Part shown: in pieces, positions 11,157-22,291 of the stretch
How positions within the stretch are numbered: the stretch's first letter is position 1
Layout: each line of letters begins with the position of its first letter
Source: Sympetrum striolatum
Taxonomy: Eukaryota > Arthropoda > Insecta > Odonata > Libellulidae
Assembly (NCBI GenBank): GCA_947579665.1
Contig: OX388347.1
Span: forward strand, 22,746,562 to 22,810,561
Direction: 5' to 3'
Length of the DNA: 64,000 bases
Made by a program: the position numbers and the translations under genes
Notes under the pieces: generated by a model
Seen by the model: only the letters and a program-made list of their open reading frames with translations
Databases searched by the model: none
What the model was told of the DNA's origin: nothing

Positions 11157-11479
11157 TTCCATACAATTATACAAGGTCAATACAAACGTTAAGAGGAACA
11201 CCTCTTTAGAGTCATAACAAGGTCAAAATACAAAGTATACAAAAGAATGCACAACACATCTTGAAGGTTGAATGAAGGTTGTTGGAAAGCAGCAAATAAA
11301 TTACTAATTATATAAAAACTTATGTTAAGAGAAACCGGAACAAAAACTCCGAATAAAATGGAAAGACGGCAATACAATACATCTGCTGAGAAACTGCAAT
11401 ATTTGGTAAACACAACTGACTGCAATGAATGCAACCTGATGATGACTATTCATTTACAGTCATTCATATACAGTCCGTT

Positions 11480-12135
11480 AATGAAAAACTAACCCAATGT
11501 ATTTTAAACAGGAGACATATTTACCGCCCGGAATCGAACCCGGGTCTTTCTGGTGGTACTTCTTATGCAACTCAATAGAAGATCACCATTTCTAACTGTG
11601 TGTGAAAATTCAAGCAGAAATATTGGCTGTAACTGCCTCAAACGACGTCTTACTTTTCCCTTATATTCCTTATGAGAGAAAAGTTATTGTGCTCTGGGAT
11701 CGAACCAAGGAATAGTACGGTCTTATGAAACTTTTTTTCTGAAACCAATTTTTACAATATATCTTCTAGCCAAGCACGAAGTTCCTATCATTTCGATTCG
11801 TGCATCAAAAAAATAATGAAAAACTACTCCCATGTATTTTAAAGGGCAGATATTTGCATCGTCCTAGCATCAAACCCAGGAAATTTTTCGTAAAAGTCAT
11901 TTATGTTTTTGATAGATCATGACTATATATATAGGTTCCTAGAGTTTTGATTCTCTCCCTATCCGGGAAGTATTTTTTTTTATTTCCGGAAAATCAAAGC
12001 AATGCATTTAAATGGGAAACATCGGGACTTTGGGGCCCTCTGGAATCGAACGCATGACACTGAAGTTCAAAATCCCAATTTTTCTGGCAGTTACACGTTA
12101 TGACCAATACGTCGTAAAAATTTCAAGTCGATGAA
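11480..12135 (+). repeat. composite T-arm-motif repeat, copy C
   Basis: The core motifs are at 11,533 (ATCGAACCCGGG), 11,699 (ATCGAACCAAGG), 11,879 (ATCAAACCCAGG) and 12,045 (ATCGAACGCATG), spaced 166, 180 and 166 bp. The inter-motif blocks match copies A and E, including AACTGCCTCAAACGACGTC and CTTATATTCCTTATGAGAGA. It is followed after about 150 bp by copy D in the opposite orientation, so the two can form a long imperfect hairpin. Confidence 0.75.
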
Positions 12136-12284
12136 GAAATTACAGCCATCATTTGTTCAGTTATCAACTTTGATTTTAGCTCACATATCAGATCTGTTTT
12201 TCTTATCCTTCTGTAGTATTGTATGATCAGGCATCTTTGTAGAAATAAATATGCATACACTACAAATAGCTTCTTGAAGGAACA

Positions 12285-13235
12285 CACTCTTTGGTGAACT
12301 ATAATTTTCCTGTTTTCACAACTATTTGTCTAAAGTGTGATTTTCTCTTTGAAGTTTCACATATAGTTAGAGATGGTAAACTTCTTTTGTGCTGCATAGT
12401 AAGTATTACCAGGAACACCTGGGTTCGATGCTGGACGGAGAAATTGCAGCTAATTTTTAGAATATTTCCAATAATTTTTCTACTTTTGAGGACCCTCTCG
12501 ATATGATGTCGACTTGAAATTTTTGCTATCAACATGCTTGCAGAATGCAAGCAACATTTTACTCGTACCTATATGTACACTCATTCATTCATACGGGACC
12601 GAAATTCTAAAAATGTTCTAGAAGTCCCACTGACTTGGAAATTTTTACGTTGTACTGGCCATAACGTGCAATCTTCAGAAAAAAAGGCGATTTTGAACCT
12701 CGGTGTCATGGGTTCGATTCGAGAGGGCCCCAAAGTCCCGATTTTTCCCCCTTAAAAGCATTGCTTTAATTTTCGGGCATTATATACCTATCGAAATAAT
12801 AGGGAGCTCTTGCTTAGATAAAAGATGTATATTAAGACACGGTTTAAGAAAAAAAATTAGATAAGACCATGCTGTTCCTGTGTTCGATGCCAGAGCACAT
12901 TAAAATTTCTCACTTATAAAGAATATAAGGGAAAAGTAGGACGTCGTTTGAGGAAGTGGCAACCAATATTTCTGCTTGAGTTTTCACACATAGTTAGAGA
13001 TGGTGATATTCTGTTGTGCTGCATAGTATGTATCTCCAAGAAGACCCGGGTTCGATGCAAGACGATTGAATTGCTGCAAATTTTAAGAAAATTTTCAATA
13101 CTTTTTTTCTTTTGAGGATAGTCGCGATATGATGCCGATGTGAAATTAATGCTGTCGGTCTGCTTGCAGTATGCAATCTACATTTTACTCGTATTATCTG
13201 TAATAAGACATCATGTTTTACGTCTAATGATGTGT
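12285..13235 (-). repeat. composite T-arm-motif repeat, copy D (inverted)
   Basis: This is the reverse-complement orientation of the same family. GGGTTCGAT-type motifs are at 12,421, 12,710, 12,880 and 13,048. The last three are spaced 170 and 168 bp. The 289-bp gap before them, and the motif types, show that one internal monomer is missing. At 12,655-12,720 the most tRNA-like monomer is easily read on the plus strand: A-box-like TGGCCATAACGTGC, then GGGTTCGATTCGA 54 nt later. Overlapping short open frames on either strand are incidental. Confidence 0.75.
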
Positions 13236-14099
13236 ATGTCAACCTTAAGTCTTTAAATCTTATAATATTTTATGGACTTATAATACATAATGGAATTTGC
13301 AAGATATAAAGAATACAAAGGTACGCACCTTGCAATATGAAAATGATAGCCCAAAATGCACTTTTTTGTTTTTCAAAACAATCGCGCAATTGCGATGTGC
13401 ATGAAAATCTTGCACGAATATCGCAGATCCGCCATGTTTGGAAATATTTTCAAGAAATATTTCCCCGTGTATGGCAAATCTGCCATGATTATTGAAAGAA
13501 ATATTTTTTTTATTTACAAAAATATTTCCTCGTGTATGATGGTCTTAAGGAAAATATTTCTTTAATCTAATTCATGAGAAGAAGTGATTGCCTGAATATA
13601 ATTTAATGAATTATTTTTGTTCAAATACTCTTGAGCCCATCTCATTCTCCACCGCAATAGGCATTGATGATATAATACTTCTGCATTAATCAGAGGTGAA
13701 TGAATTTCATCGAATTCTACGTCAAGTACAGCATTCCACTAAAATATCAAATGGCGTAGCTGTTGGTTGATAAGAATGAGGGGCATTTAATTACTGAACT
13801 TGGTAACAGCAGATGTCCAAGCACAAGAATGGCTCATACCGTGAGATCTCAAGTAATACAATACCAGCGATTGCTGGGAGTTTTCGGCAGATAGAAACGT
13901 GTAATGTTTTGGAAAGGGCAGTGGCTGTATGAAATAAAGAGGTTCCTCTTAATTCGTTAAAAAGAGTTCCAAAATTTTTCACTTTCACATAATTTTAGAC
14001 TCCCTTGAATATCGATGACTAGAATAAATTTATGAAAAAATAATTATTGTTAAATTGATTGAATGGATTTAAGATTTTGATTTGAACAAGTAGCCTTGG
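13236..14099. other. AT-rich segment with a repeated palindromic AAATATTTCC motif
   Basis: No gene is recognised. Between 13,430 and 13,560 the motif AAATATTTCC(C/T)CGTGTATG occurs at 13,455 and 13,520. An upstream inverted partner (GGAAATATTTTCAAGAAATA) gives a small hairpin. The rest, to the start of the minisatellite, is unremarkable. Confidence 0.4.
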
Positions 14100-14104
14100 A
14101 TGTA

Positions 14105-15640
14105 CCCAACCCAACCATACCAGATCCCAAGTACCAAAACTCTCCGTTCCCACCATCTGCCTTCCCATACTCTCCCTCCCCACCCATACCCTTCAACCCT
14201 CTCCCTATCCAACCTCTCCTTCCCTAACCTAAACCTCCACAAGCTCTCCCTTCCCACCCTAAACCTTCACACCATCTCCCTTCCCACACTCTCCCTCCCC
14301 ACCCACTCCAACACAACCTATCCCTCCCCACCCATAACCTTCCCACCCACTCCATTTCCAACCTCTCATTCCCCACCCTCTCCCTCCCAACCCTCTCCCT
14401 CCCATCCTATCCCCCCTAACCTATCTCTCCCAACCCTCTCCCTCCCCACCATAAGCCTTCCCCCCTCACTACCCAACCTCTCCCTCCCCAACCTCTACCT
14501 TCACACCCTCTCCCTAACCACCCTCTCCCTCCCCACCCTCTCCCTTCCAATCCTCCCCCTACCACCACATACCCTTTCCCACACTCTCCCTCCCTACCCA
14601 TACCCTTCCCACCCTCTCCCTACCATCCCTCTCCTTCCCCACCCTCTCCCTCCCCACCCTATACCTTCCCAACCTCTCCCTTACCACCCTCTCCCTTCCA
14701 ACCCACTCCCTTCCAACCATCTCCCTCCCTACCCATACCCTACCCATACCCTACCCACCCTCTCCCAACCCATCCTCTCCCTCCCACCCCATACCCTTTC
14801 CCACACTCTCCCTCCATACCCATACCCTTCCCACCCTCTCCCTCCCCACCACATACCTTCCCAACCTCTCCCTTACCACCCTCTCCTTCCCAACCTCTCC
14901 CTTACCACCCTCTCCTTCCCCACCCTCTCCCTCCCCACACTCTACCTTCCCAACCTCTCCCTACCATCCCTATCTCTCCCCAACCTATACCTTCCAACCC
15001 TCTCCCAAACATCCCTCTCCCTCCCCACCCTATAATTTTCCCACCCTCTCCCTACCATCCCTCTCCCTTCCCCACGTCTCCCTTCTAACCCTCTCCCTCA
15101 CCACCCTCTCCCTTCCCATCCTCAACCTTCCCACACTAAAACTAACCACCCTCTCCCTTCCCACACTCTCGATTACCACCCTCTCCCTCCCACCCCATAG
15201 CCTTCGCACACTCTCCCTTCACCACCTCTCCCTTCACACACTCTCCCTCCCTACCTTATCCCTTCCCACCCTCTCCCTTTCAACCCTATCCTTCCCCACC
15301 AACACGCTTCCCACCCTTTCCCTACCCACCATCTCCCTACCCACCATCTCCCTACCCAACCTCTCACTCTCCATCCTCTCCCTTCCCACCCCCTCCATTC
15401 CCACCCACTCCATTCCCACCCACTCCCTTCCCACCCTCTCCCTTACCACCCTCTCCCTCCCCACCTTATCCATTCCTACCCTCTCCCTTACCACCCTCTC
15501 CCTCCCCAACGTATCCCATCCAACCCTCTCCCTTCCCATCTGCTCCCTTCCCATCTCCTCCCTTCCCACCCTCTCCCTTCCACTCCTCATCCTTTCCACC
15601 CTCAACCTTCACACTCTCTCCCTTCCAACCCTATCATGTC
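14105..15640 (+). repeat. pyrimidine-rich minisatellite, unit about 15 bp
   Basis: About 1.5 kb is composed of variants of TCCCTTCCCACCCTC and is almost free of G on the plus strand. The unit is 15 bp, a multiple of three, and lacks stops in several frames. This creates long spurious open frames: 14,100-15,035 plus, a Ser-Leu-Pro-Thr-Leu repeat, and minus-strand frames of Gly-Arg-Glu-Arg-Val repeats such as 15,234-15,605. These are by-products of the repeat, not genes. The homopyrimidine strand could form triplex or i-motif structures. Confidence 0.9.
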
Positions 15641-16074
15641 AACATAAGCAACCTATCCTGTCCTATACTTTTTCTCCCGCTTCCCCATGAGATTTTATTC
15701 AGAGGAAAAAGATCAGCAATACAACGATATGTTACATAATATTTAAATTATACATAACCCTGCCGTACACATCTTTAGAAATCTATACATTCTAAAATAG
15801 ATAATTTGGTTCAGGGCTCAACGTCACATTTATATTCGTTATATATACATTTCTACAAATGGGAAACTATATATGTTCTGGACTTACAATTTTTAAAATA
15901 TACAATATTGAAAATATATTTTGGATGGGAAGAAAAAGATTATATTTCAGTTTTTATACATATCACGTGTTATTAATAAAGATGTGCATAGGTAAATAAA
16001 TATTTTTAAACTTAAATAATTGAATTAACACCAAAAAAGTACAAAGACATAAAGTTTAACAAATCATTTTTTAT
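15641..16074. other. AT-rich junction between minisatellite and satellite
   Basis: No gene or defined element is seen. The sequence is very AT-rich. It could include satellite monomers too decayed to align by eye, because the first recognisable ones beside it are already heavily diverged. Confidence 0.4.
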
Positions 16075-17925
16075 CTCCCATCCCAAAGACCTCTGCATTC
16101 AAACTATCGCCCTTCCCTGTCTTAGAACAGTTCCAAGCATATTTCTGAATGATAAATATAAAATTAAATACTAAAACATTATCTAAAAAAAAGTAGGCTA
16201 AAGAAAGGAAATCGCTATCTACCATAATAGTCTAAAGGTAGTCTAATTTTAAGATACAAATTATACTCATTGTATTTTAATTCCATCCATGGAAATAATG
16301 ACACTCCGCAGCATCCCAGAATTCAAACACTCACCCTTCAATGTTTTAAAACAGTTCCGAGCATATTTCGGAAGAATAAATTTTAAAATAATTAACGATA
16401 CATCATATTTAGAATCAAAAAAATATGTTAGTTAAAAGAGCGAACTATTATCTCTACTTATATTAGAGTGCGCCTTAATATTAGATTATAATACTACTCA
16501 CATTATTTTAAATTCCATTCCTGGACTGAATGAACCTACTCAGAATCTATTTATCCCGTCTCACTACCTGCCATGTTTGAGGACAGTTCATAGTGTATTT
16601 CTGAAAAATAAATTATAAAAAAGATAATGATATATCATAATATCAACCAAAAGATTATGTTAATTTAAAGAATGAACTATAGTCTTTAATAATATAAGAT
16701 GAGCCTTAATATTAGATTGTAAAAATACTCATTTTATTTTGAATTCCATTCCTGGACTGAATGAAACTACTCAGCGTCTTTTCATCCAATCTCTCTACCT
16801 TTCATGTTTGCGAACAGAACCGAGCCTAAATCTGAAAAATAAATTTTAAAATAATTCATGATAATTTCATATATTTTTAACCAAATCAATATGTTAATTA
16901 AAAGAGCGAACTATTAGCTCTAATTATATATAAGAGTGAGCCTTAATATGTGTTTGTAATAATACTCATTTAATTTTGAATTCCATTCCTGGACCAAATG
17001 AATCTACTCAGCATCTTTTCATCAAATATCTCTACCTGTCATGTTTGCTAAAACAACCGAGCCTGAATCCGAAAAATAAATTTTAAAATAATTCATGATA
17101 ATTTCATATATTTTAAACCAAATACTATATGTTAATTAAAAGAGCAAACTATTATCACTAATTATATAAGAGTGAGCCTTAATATTCTTTTTTTAAATAA
17201 TAATATTCATTTTATATTGAATTCCATTCCTGAACTGAACGAAATTACTCAGCATCTTTTAATCCCATCTCTCTATATGCCATGTTTGAGGACAGTTCCG
17301 AGTGGATTTCTGAAAAATAAATTTTAAACTAATTAATGATACGTCTTATTATATACCAAAACATAATGTTAATTAAAAGAGTGAACTATAGTCTTTAATA
17401 ATATAATAGGAGCCTTAATATTAAATTGAAAAAATACTCGTTTTATTTTGAATTCCATTCCTGGACCGAATAGAACTATTCAGCATCTTTTCATCCCGTC
17501 TCTCTACCTGCCATGTTTGAGAATAAGACAAAGCGTATTTCTGAAACATAAAATTTAAAATAATGAATAATACATCATAATATCAACAAAAAGAGTATGT
17601 TAATTAAAAGAGCAAACTATTATCTTTAATTATATTAGAGGAGCCTAAATATTAGATTATAATAATACTCCATTTATTTTGAATTCTATTTCTTGACTGA
17701 ATGAAACTACCCAGCATCTTTTTATCCCATCTCTCGCCCTGCCATGTTTGAGAACAGATCCGATTGAATTTCTGAAAAATAAATCTTAATATAATCAATG
17801 ATACATCATATTATGAATCAAAACAGTATGTTTATTAAAAAAGCGAAAGATTATCTCTAATTATATTGGAGGAGCCTTAATATTAGATTATAATAATACT
17901 CATTTTATATTGGATTCCATTCCTG
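16075..17925 (+). repeat. degenerate left edge of the 231-bp satellite
   Basis: About eight monomers are recognisable from the order of shared landmarks: CTGCCATGTTTGAGAACAG, GCATATTTCTGAA, AATAAATTTTAAAATAATT, TTAATTAAAAGAGC, GCCTTAATATTAGATTGT and GAATTCCATTCCTGGAC. They differ from each other and from the main array at many positions and vary in length (about 218-241 bp). The CTCTAAT/ATTAGAG dyad present in nearly all central monomers is imperfect in most of these. This gradient is what unequal exchange predicts: edge monomers escape homogenisation. Confidence 0.9.
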
Positions 17926-19365
17926 GACCGAATGAAACTACTCAGCATCTTTTCATCCCATCTCTCTACCTGCCATATATTAGAACAGATCCGAGCGTAT
18001 TTCTGAAAAATAAATTTTAAAATAATTTAAAGATACATCATAATATCTACAAAAACAGTATGTAATTAAAAGAGCAAACTATTATCTCTAATTATATTAG
18101 AGGAGCCTTAATATTAGATTGTAATAATACTCATTTTATATTTAATTCCATTCCTGGACCGAATGAAACTACTCAGCATCTTTTCATCCCATCTCTCTAC
18201 CTGCCATATATTAGAACAGATCCGAGCGTATTTCTGAAAAATAAATTTTAAAATAATTTAAAGATACATCATAATATCTACAAAAACAGTATGTAATTAA
18301 AAGAGCAAACTATTATCTCTAATTATATTAGAGGAGCCTTAATATTAGATTGTAATAATACTCATTTTATATTGAATTCCATTCCTGGACCGAATGAAAC
18401 TACTCAGCATCTTTTCATCCCATCTCTCTACCTGCCATATATTAGAACAGATCCGAGCGTATTTCTGAAAAATAAATTTTAAAATAATTTAAAGATACAT
18501 CATAATATCTACAAAAACAGTATGTAATTAAAAGAGCAAACTATTATCTCTAATTATATTAGAGGAGCCTTAATATTAGATTGTAATAATACTCATTTTA
18601 TATTGAATTCCATTCCTGGACCGAATGAAACTACTCAGCATCTTTTCATCCCATCTCTCTACCTGCCATATATTAGAACAGATCCGAGCGTATTTCTGAA
18701 AAATAAATTTTAAAATAATTTAAAGATACATCATAATATCTACAAAAACAGTATGTAATTAAAAGAGCAAACTATTATCTCTAATTATATTAGAGGAGCC
18801 TTAATATTAGATTGTAATAATACTCATTTTATATTGAATTCCATTCCTGGACCGAATGAAACTACTCAGCATCTTTTCATCCCATCTCTCTACCTGCCAT
18901 ATATTAGAACAGATCCGAGCGTATTTCCTAATAATAAATTTTAAAATAATTTAAAGATACATCATAATATCTACAAAAACAGTATGTAATTAAAAGAGCA
19001 AACTATTATCTCTAATTATATTAGAGGAGCCTTAATATTAGATTGTAATAATACTCATTTTATATTGAATTCCATTCCTGGACCGAATGAAACTACTCAG
19101 CATCTTTACATCCCATCTCTCTACCTGCCATATATTAGAACAGATCCGAGCGTATTTCCTAAAAATAAATTTTAAAATAATTTAAAGATACATCATAATA
19201 TCTACAAAAACAGTATGTAATTAAAAGAGCAAACTATTATCTCTAATTATATTAGAGGAGCCTTAATATTAGATTGTAATAATACTCATTTTATATTGAA
19301 TTCCATTCCTGGACAGAATGAAACTACTCAGTATCTTTTCATCCCATCTCTCTACCTGCCATATA
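17926..19365 (+). repeat. homogeneous 231-bp satellite, left of the transposon
   Basis: There are about six head-to-tail monomers of 231 bp (TTCCTGGACC recurs at 18,151, 18,382 and 18,613). They are nearly identical to one another and to the main array. Each carries an EcoRI site within TTGAATTCC. The array is cut at 19,365, after CTGCCATATA, by the Tigger-like element. Confidence 0.95.
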
Positions 19366-19450
19366 CAGTAGAACCTCAATTTTACGAAGTTGAAGGGACC
19401 AAAAAATTTGCACTTTGTAAAATTCGGGCTTTGTAATTTTGAGGTTTTCT
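19366..19450 (+). repeat. left terminal inverted repeat and subterminal repeats
   Basis: The first 12 or so bases match the reverse complement of the right end. They are followed by TTTTACGAAGTTGAAGGGAC and two degraded relatives (CTTTGTAAAATTC, CTTTGTAATTTTGAGG). Repeated TTTACGAAG-type motifs at both ends are probable transposase binding sites, by analogy with other pogo elements. Confidence 0.75.
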
Positions 19451-19602
19451 TTCAAGCGATCGAAATCTCTACAATAACAATCCAAGTTCAGTAACACAGT
19501 GCATAATGTTAAATGGGATTGAAAGGTAGGTAGTATTTCAATAAAATGAATTAGACATCCAGTTTAATGTTTAATACAACAGAAAAAAAAATTCCAAACT
19601 TT

Positions 19603-20169
19603 TTACTTTTTAAAATAATCTTCAATTTTTATTTTTTTGGAAGTTTCAATGAAAGATGAGGTGATTTTCTCAATACCTGATAGGTAATAATTGAATAAAT
19701 CAGGTACACCATCAGTAAACATCTGAAAATTGTGAAGCACTTTTACAGAGTGTCTTAATTCATTCCTTGTAGGGGGGAAGGTGCTTCTGGTATCTTCGTA
19801 GCTTGTAGATGAGCTATCTAAGTTCACTTCATCCTCATCTTCTTCGTCTTCACTAAATTCACTGCAGTCATGCGTCATCACATGAGATTCACACTTGACA
19901 TATGACTCAGCACGAGAGGATGCATCTGGGATGTATTGATTTAGTTGTGCCATTTCTTTACTAAGGAGGTCCTGTAGTGTGGGAACCTCCACTAACTCCT
20001 CTGTCTCTATAATTGATGTGTCACCAAAACCAGCTGATCTCCTACAGTTAGAAATAGTGTTTGCAGTGGCACTGTCTCATGCTCTGGCAATTCCTCGCAC
20101 AGCATGCAACAATGTCCATGGAGGCACATCAGAGGCTTGATCAGCAACAAATGTATGCGTACTAAAGCT
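19603..20169 (-). pseudogene. Tigger-like transposase, C-terminal part
   Basis: The open segment 19,603-19,992 continues upstream in the same frame to about 20,169. That part reads LLHAVRGIARA, a stop (TGA at 20,077-20,079) and then DSATANTISNCRRSAGF. Family knowledge: Tigger transposases have an AWD...TIxNCFRKAGF block shortly after the catalytic domain, so the stop replaces the Trp. The segment then runs through an acidic stretch (FSEDEEDEDEV) to a C-terminus ending KKIKIEDYFKK, similar to the usual Tigger tail. A pyrimidine-rich TTATCTTTCTGCTAGCAG precedes it and looks like a splice acceptor. The frame does not join cleanly to the upstream exon-like part. Confidence 0.75.
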
Positions 20170-20304
20170 CTGCTAGCAGAAAGATAAACTATGCAGGTCT
20201 AAACTTGTCAAATAATTATGAGGATGAAATCAAACTAATTTCTGTGTCAACTAAGAGTCACAAGCTCATTCAGAAAGAAAACAATAGATATCACTTGCAA
20301 TTCT

Positions 20305-20445
20305 CTGTGTGCACTATAGTAGTAGTAGTTTGTTAAAAGCACTTTGACAGCTTAGGTCATTGTGCCCATGTGCTCCCACCAGGATTTGAAATCAGAACTG
20401 ATTCCTCATGAGTCACGAGCGTTACCAACATGGCTCTCCAGCAGC
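20305..20445 (-). repeat. tRNA-derived SINE nested in the Tigger element
   Basis: On the minus strand, an A-box-like AGCCATGTTGGTAACGC (about 20,419-20,435) is followed some 40 nt later by a B-box-like GATTTCAAATCC (20,382-20,393), then TGGTGGGAGCACATGGGC. The element ends in a short (TAC)n run near 20,320-20,330. This is the layout of a tRNA-headed SINE with a simple-repeat tail. It is different from the T-arm composite family elsewhere in the window. It lies in the presumed intron of the transposase gene. Confidence 0.65.
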
Positions 20446-20980
20446 CAATGTGCAGTATATCTGCATCAAATTGAAAGGATTTAAAAATAAGACTACGATT
20501 ATACTGATTCCCTTTATAGCATAGACCTTATTTCAAAGCCTAGGAGACTCACATAAGTCAAAGTGAATGAAACTGATAGCCATGAATTCCAAGAAACTAG
20601 CTCGTAAATATTTTAAGTCATTTAAGAACTTTACTTAAGTTAATTTGAAACTCCCTCTATTTGATATATGCGTTCTACTACGCTGACGTTTAGCGGTGAT
20701 TTTCGAGAACTACTTACTCGCGGCTACTTTAAACGATCTTGTCGCGTCACAAATCATAAGTCGCGATCGCAAATTCTTACCTAACCACGTAAAACACTTT
20801 TAATTAATAAATTATGTATTGAAAATGCATCAAAATTTAAGTAATAGTGACGTATTACAACAAATTTAGTATTCTTTAATTAAACTAATTTCCATGACAG
20901 CTGCAGCGAAGAACTCCCACAGGAATGCTACTTTCAAGTAAAGGGTTCACCAAAGTTCTGCGATGGGGTTGCGACGGCTA
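20446..20980. other. non-coding interior of the Tigger element
   Basis: This lies between the two transposase segments. It has no open frame of interest. The sequence from 20,670 to 20,790 is GC-richer and contains several CGCG/CGATCG words, unlike the satellite outside. It could be intron, or a further small insertion that I cannot delimit. Confidence 0.4.
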
Positions 20981-21541
20981 TCATATTGCTAAAATTAAAG
21001 AATTCCAGAGAAAATATGGAGGTCGCAAAGGATATATACTCGTCGCAAAGGATATATATAGGTAGTAGGTATTTCTTATACACAAGATGATAGAAAATAA
21101 ATAGAACTTACCAAGCGTCCGAAGATAGTGCTGGACGAGAAATCTTCGGTAGTGGACTTTATAGTTGTTAATTATTCCCATGTCCAGCGGTTGCATCTTA
21201 CTGGTGCTATTTGGACTCAGAAAAAGTACGTTTGGGAGCACTACTCCGCTTATTTTATGAACTGGGGCATTATCTACAAGAAGTAGTACATTGCAATTCT
21301 CGCATGCGCTCTTCCTCTGCAAGAAGATAATTTGCTTCTGAAAAATGCCCATCGCCATCCATGCTTTTTTATTACTTTCATACAAAACAGGCAAATTTTT
21401 CACGTTCTTGAAGCAACGCGGAGCTCTTGATTTTGCAATCACAACTGGTTTCAACTTTTCAGATCGATCTTGGTTACATATCAGCATTACTGTAACCCTA
21501 TCCTTAGATTTTTTACCTCCGCGACATTTTGATAGGCACAC
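20981..21541 (-). pseudogene. Tigger-like transposase, DDE_1 catalytic part
   Basis: A 186-codon open frame contains GGKKSKDRVTVMLICNQD, EKLKPVVIAKSRAPRCFKNV, NKKAWM, LLLVDNAPVH (the second catalytic Asp), FLSPNSTSKMQPLDMGIINN (the third Asp) and YRRFLVQHYL. This order is diagnostic of the DDE_1 domain of Tigger/CENP-B-related transposases. The first catalytic Asp, normally in an ADET block just upstream, is missing: only fragments of the DNA-binding region (GISDF, SNGW) can be read up to about 21,730, with stops. The family homology ends at QHYLRTLG, where GGTAAGTTC provides a splice-donor-like site (about 21,112). The remaining residues down to 20,981 are then intron read-through. Confidence 0.85.
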
Positions 21542-22079
21542 GGGATATCACAACACAGGCCACCTCGTGCAGAGAGAGATTCTGACTGTACGCGCGCGAC
21601 TTTTCCTCGCTTGGAGACCAACCTTTCTCAGGGTGTCAACCATCCAACCATTACTTTTCAAGCTTTTACTAACCAGCTAAAATCCGAAATCCCTGCAGCA
21701 GCCTTAAGCATTTTAAGATATCGCACTCTAATTTAGTAGCCAAGATCTGAGCCCAAAACTCCCCAAGTCGAAAACAAATTCTTATCATGCTCTATTCTCT
21801 CAATCTTTCGTCCAAATAGAAACCATATACTACTGGAAACTGCTGGTCAATACGACCCCAGGTGGTGGATTCGCGATATTACCAGAAAGCATGATGAAGA
21901 AAGAAAGAGCACGGCTGCGTCTTATAAGCTATCATTTTTTGCGAAAACAGTAATCAAAATCTTTGTATCCCACGAAATTTTCACATTTTCCATTCTAAAA
22001 TACATGGGATGAGGGTCTTCCCAACATAGACGATCTGGATTCAGCTGCTCCTGTTTACGGCGATCGTCATCCCGTTGTA
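21542..22079 (-). pseudogene. decayed 5' region of the Tigger transposase
   Basis: On the minus strand only scattered blocks related to the N-terminal helix-turn-helix/CENP-B-type DNA-binding region can be read: an AAGISDF block followed by SNGW near 21,620-21,720. Stops and frame changes interrupt them, and the catalytic ADET region is absent between them and the DDE_1 part. No intact start is visible. Confidence 0.5.
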
Positions 22080-22291
22080 TTGAGCTCAATGCGACAAAAC
22101 CATTTCAATTACTTCGTAAAACCGGGGTTCATTCACTCCTAGGGACCGGCTTCTCACTTCGTAAAACATGAAATCGAGGTTTTACGTAAAACCGAGGTCA
22201 TTTTACATGTACAAAGATCGGGACCGGCGGAATGGTTCGTAAAACTGTGTCACTTCGTAAAATCGAGGTTCGTAAAAACGGGGTTCTACTG
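22080..22291 (-). repeat. right terminal inverted repeat with clustered ACTTCGTAAAAC motifs
   Basis: CTTCGTAAAA(C/T) or close variants occur near 22,115, 22,158, 22,231 and 22,253, with GAGGTTTTACGTAAAACCGAGG near 22,172-22,195 and a final GAGGTTCGTAAAAACGGGGT. The spacing is short and irregular. The last copy merges with the terminal repeat. No other part of the element has this motif density. Confidence 0.75.

Larger units (their letters stand above)
19366..22291 (-). mobile_element. Tigger/pogo-like DNA transposon (Tc1-mariner superfamily)
   Basis: The element begins CAGTAGAACCTCAATTTTAC and ends with GGGGTTCTACTG, whose reverse complement is CAGTAGAACCCC. It is flanked by TA on both sides (19,364-19,365 and 22,292-22,293), the target of this superfamily. 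The CAGT ends, TA target, length near 2.9 kb and a DDE_1-type transposase on the minus strand identify the pogo/Tigger group. The coding region has stops and missing parts, so the copy is dead. The satellite on the two sides is out of register: the left flank stops at CTGCCATATA and the right resumes at TTCCTGG, so about 165 bp of a monomer is missing. A tRNA-derived SINE lies inside. Confidence 0.9.

Noticed and set aside
14100..15035. 311-codon open frame as a proline/serine/leucine-rich protein gene
   Set aside because: It is a translation of a 15-bp pyrimidine minisatellite; comparable frames exist on the opposite strand, and there is no start context or domain.
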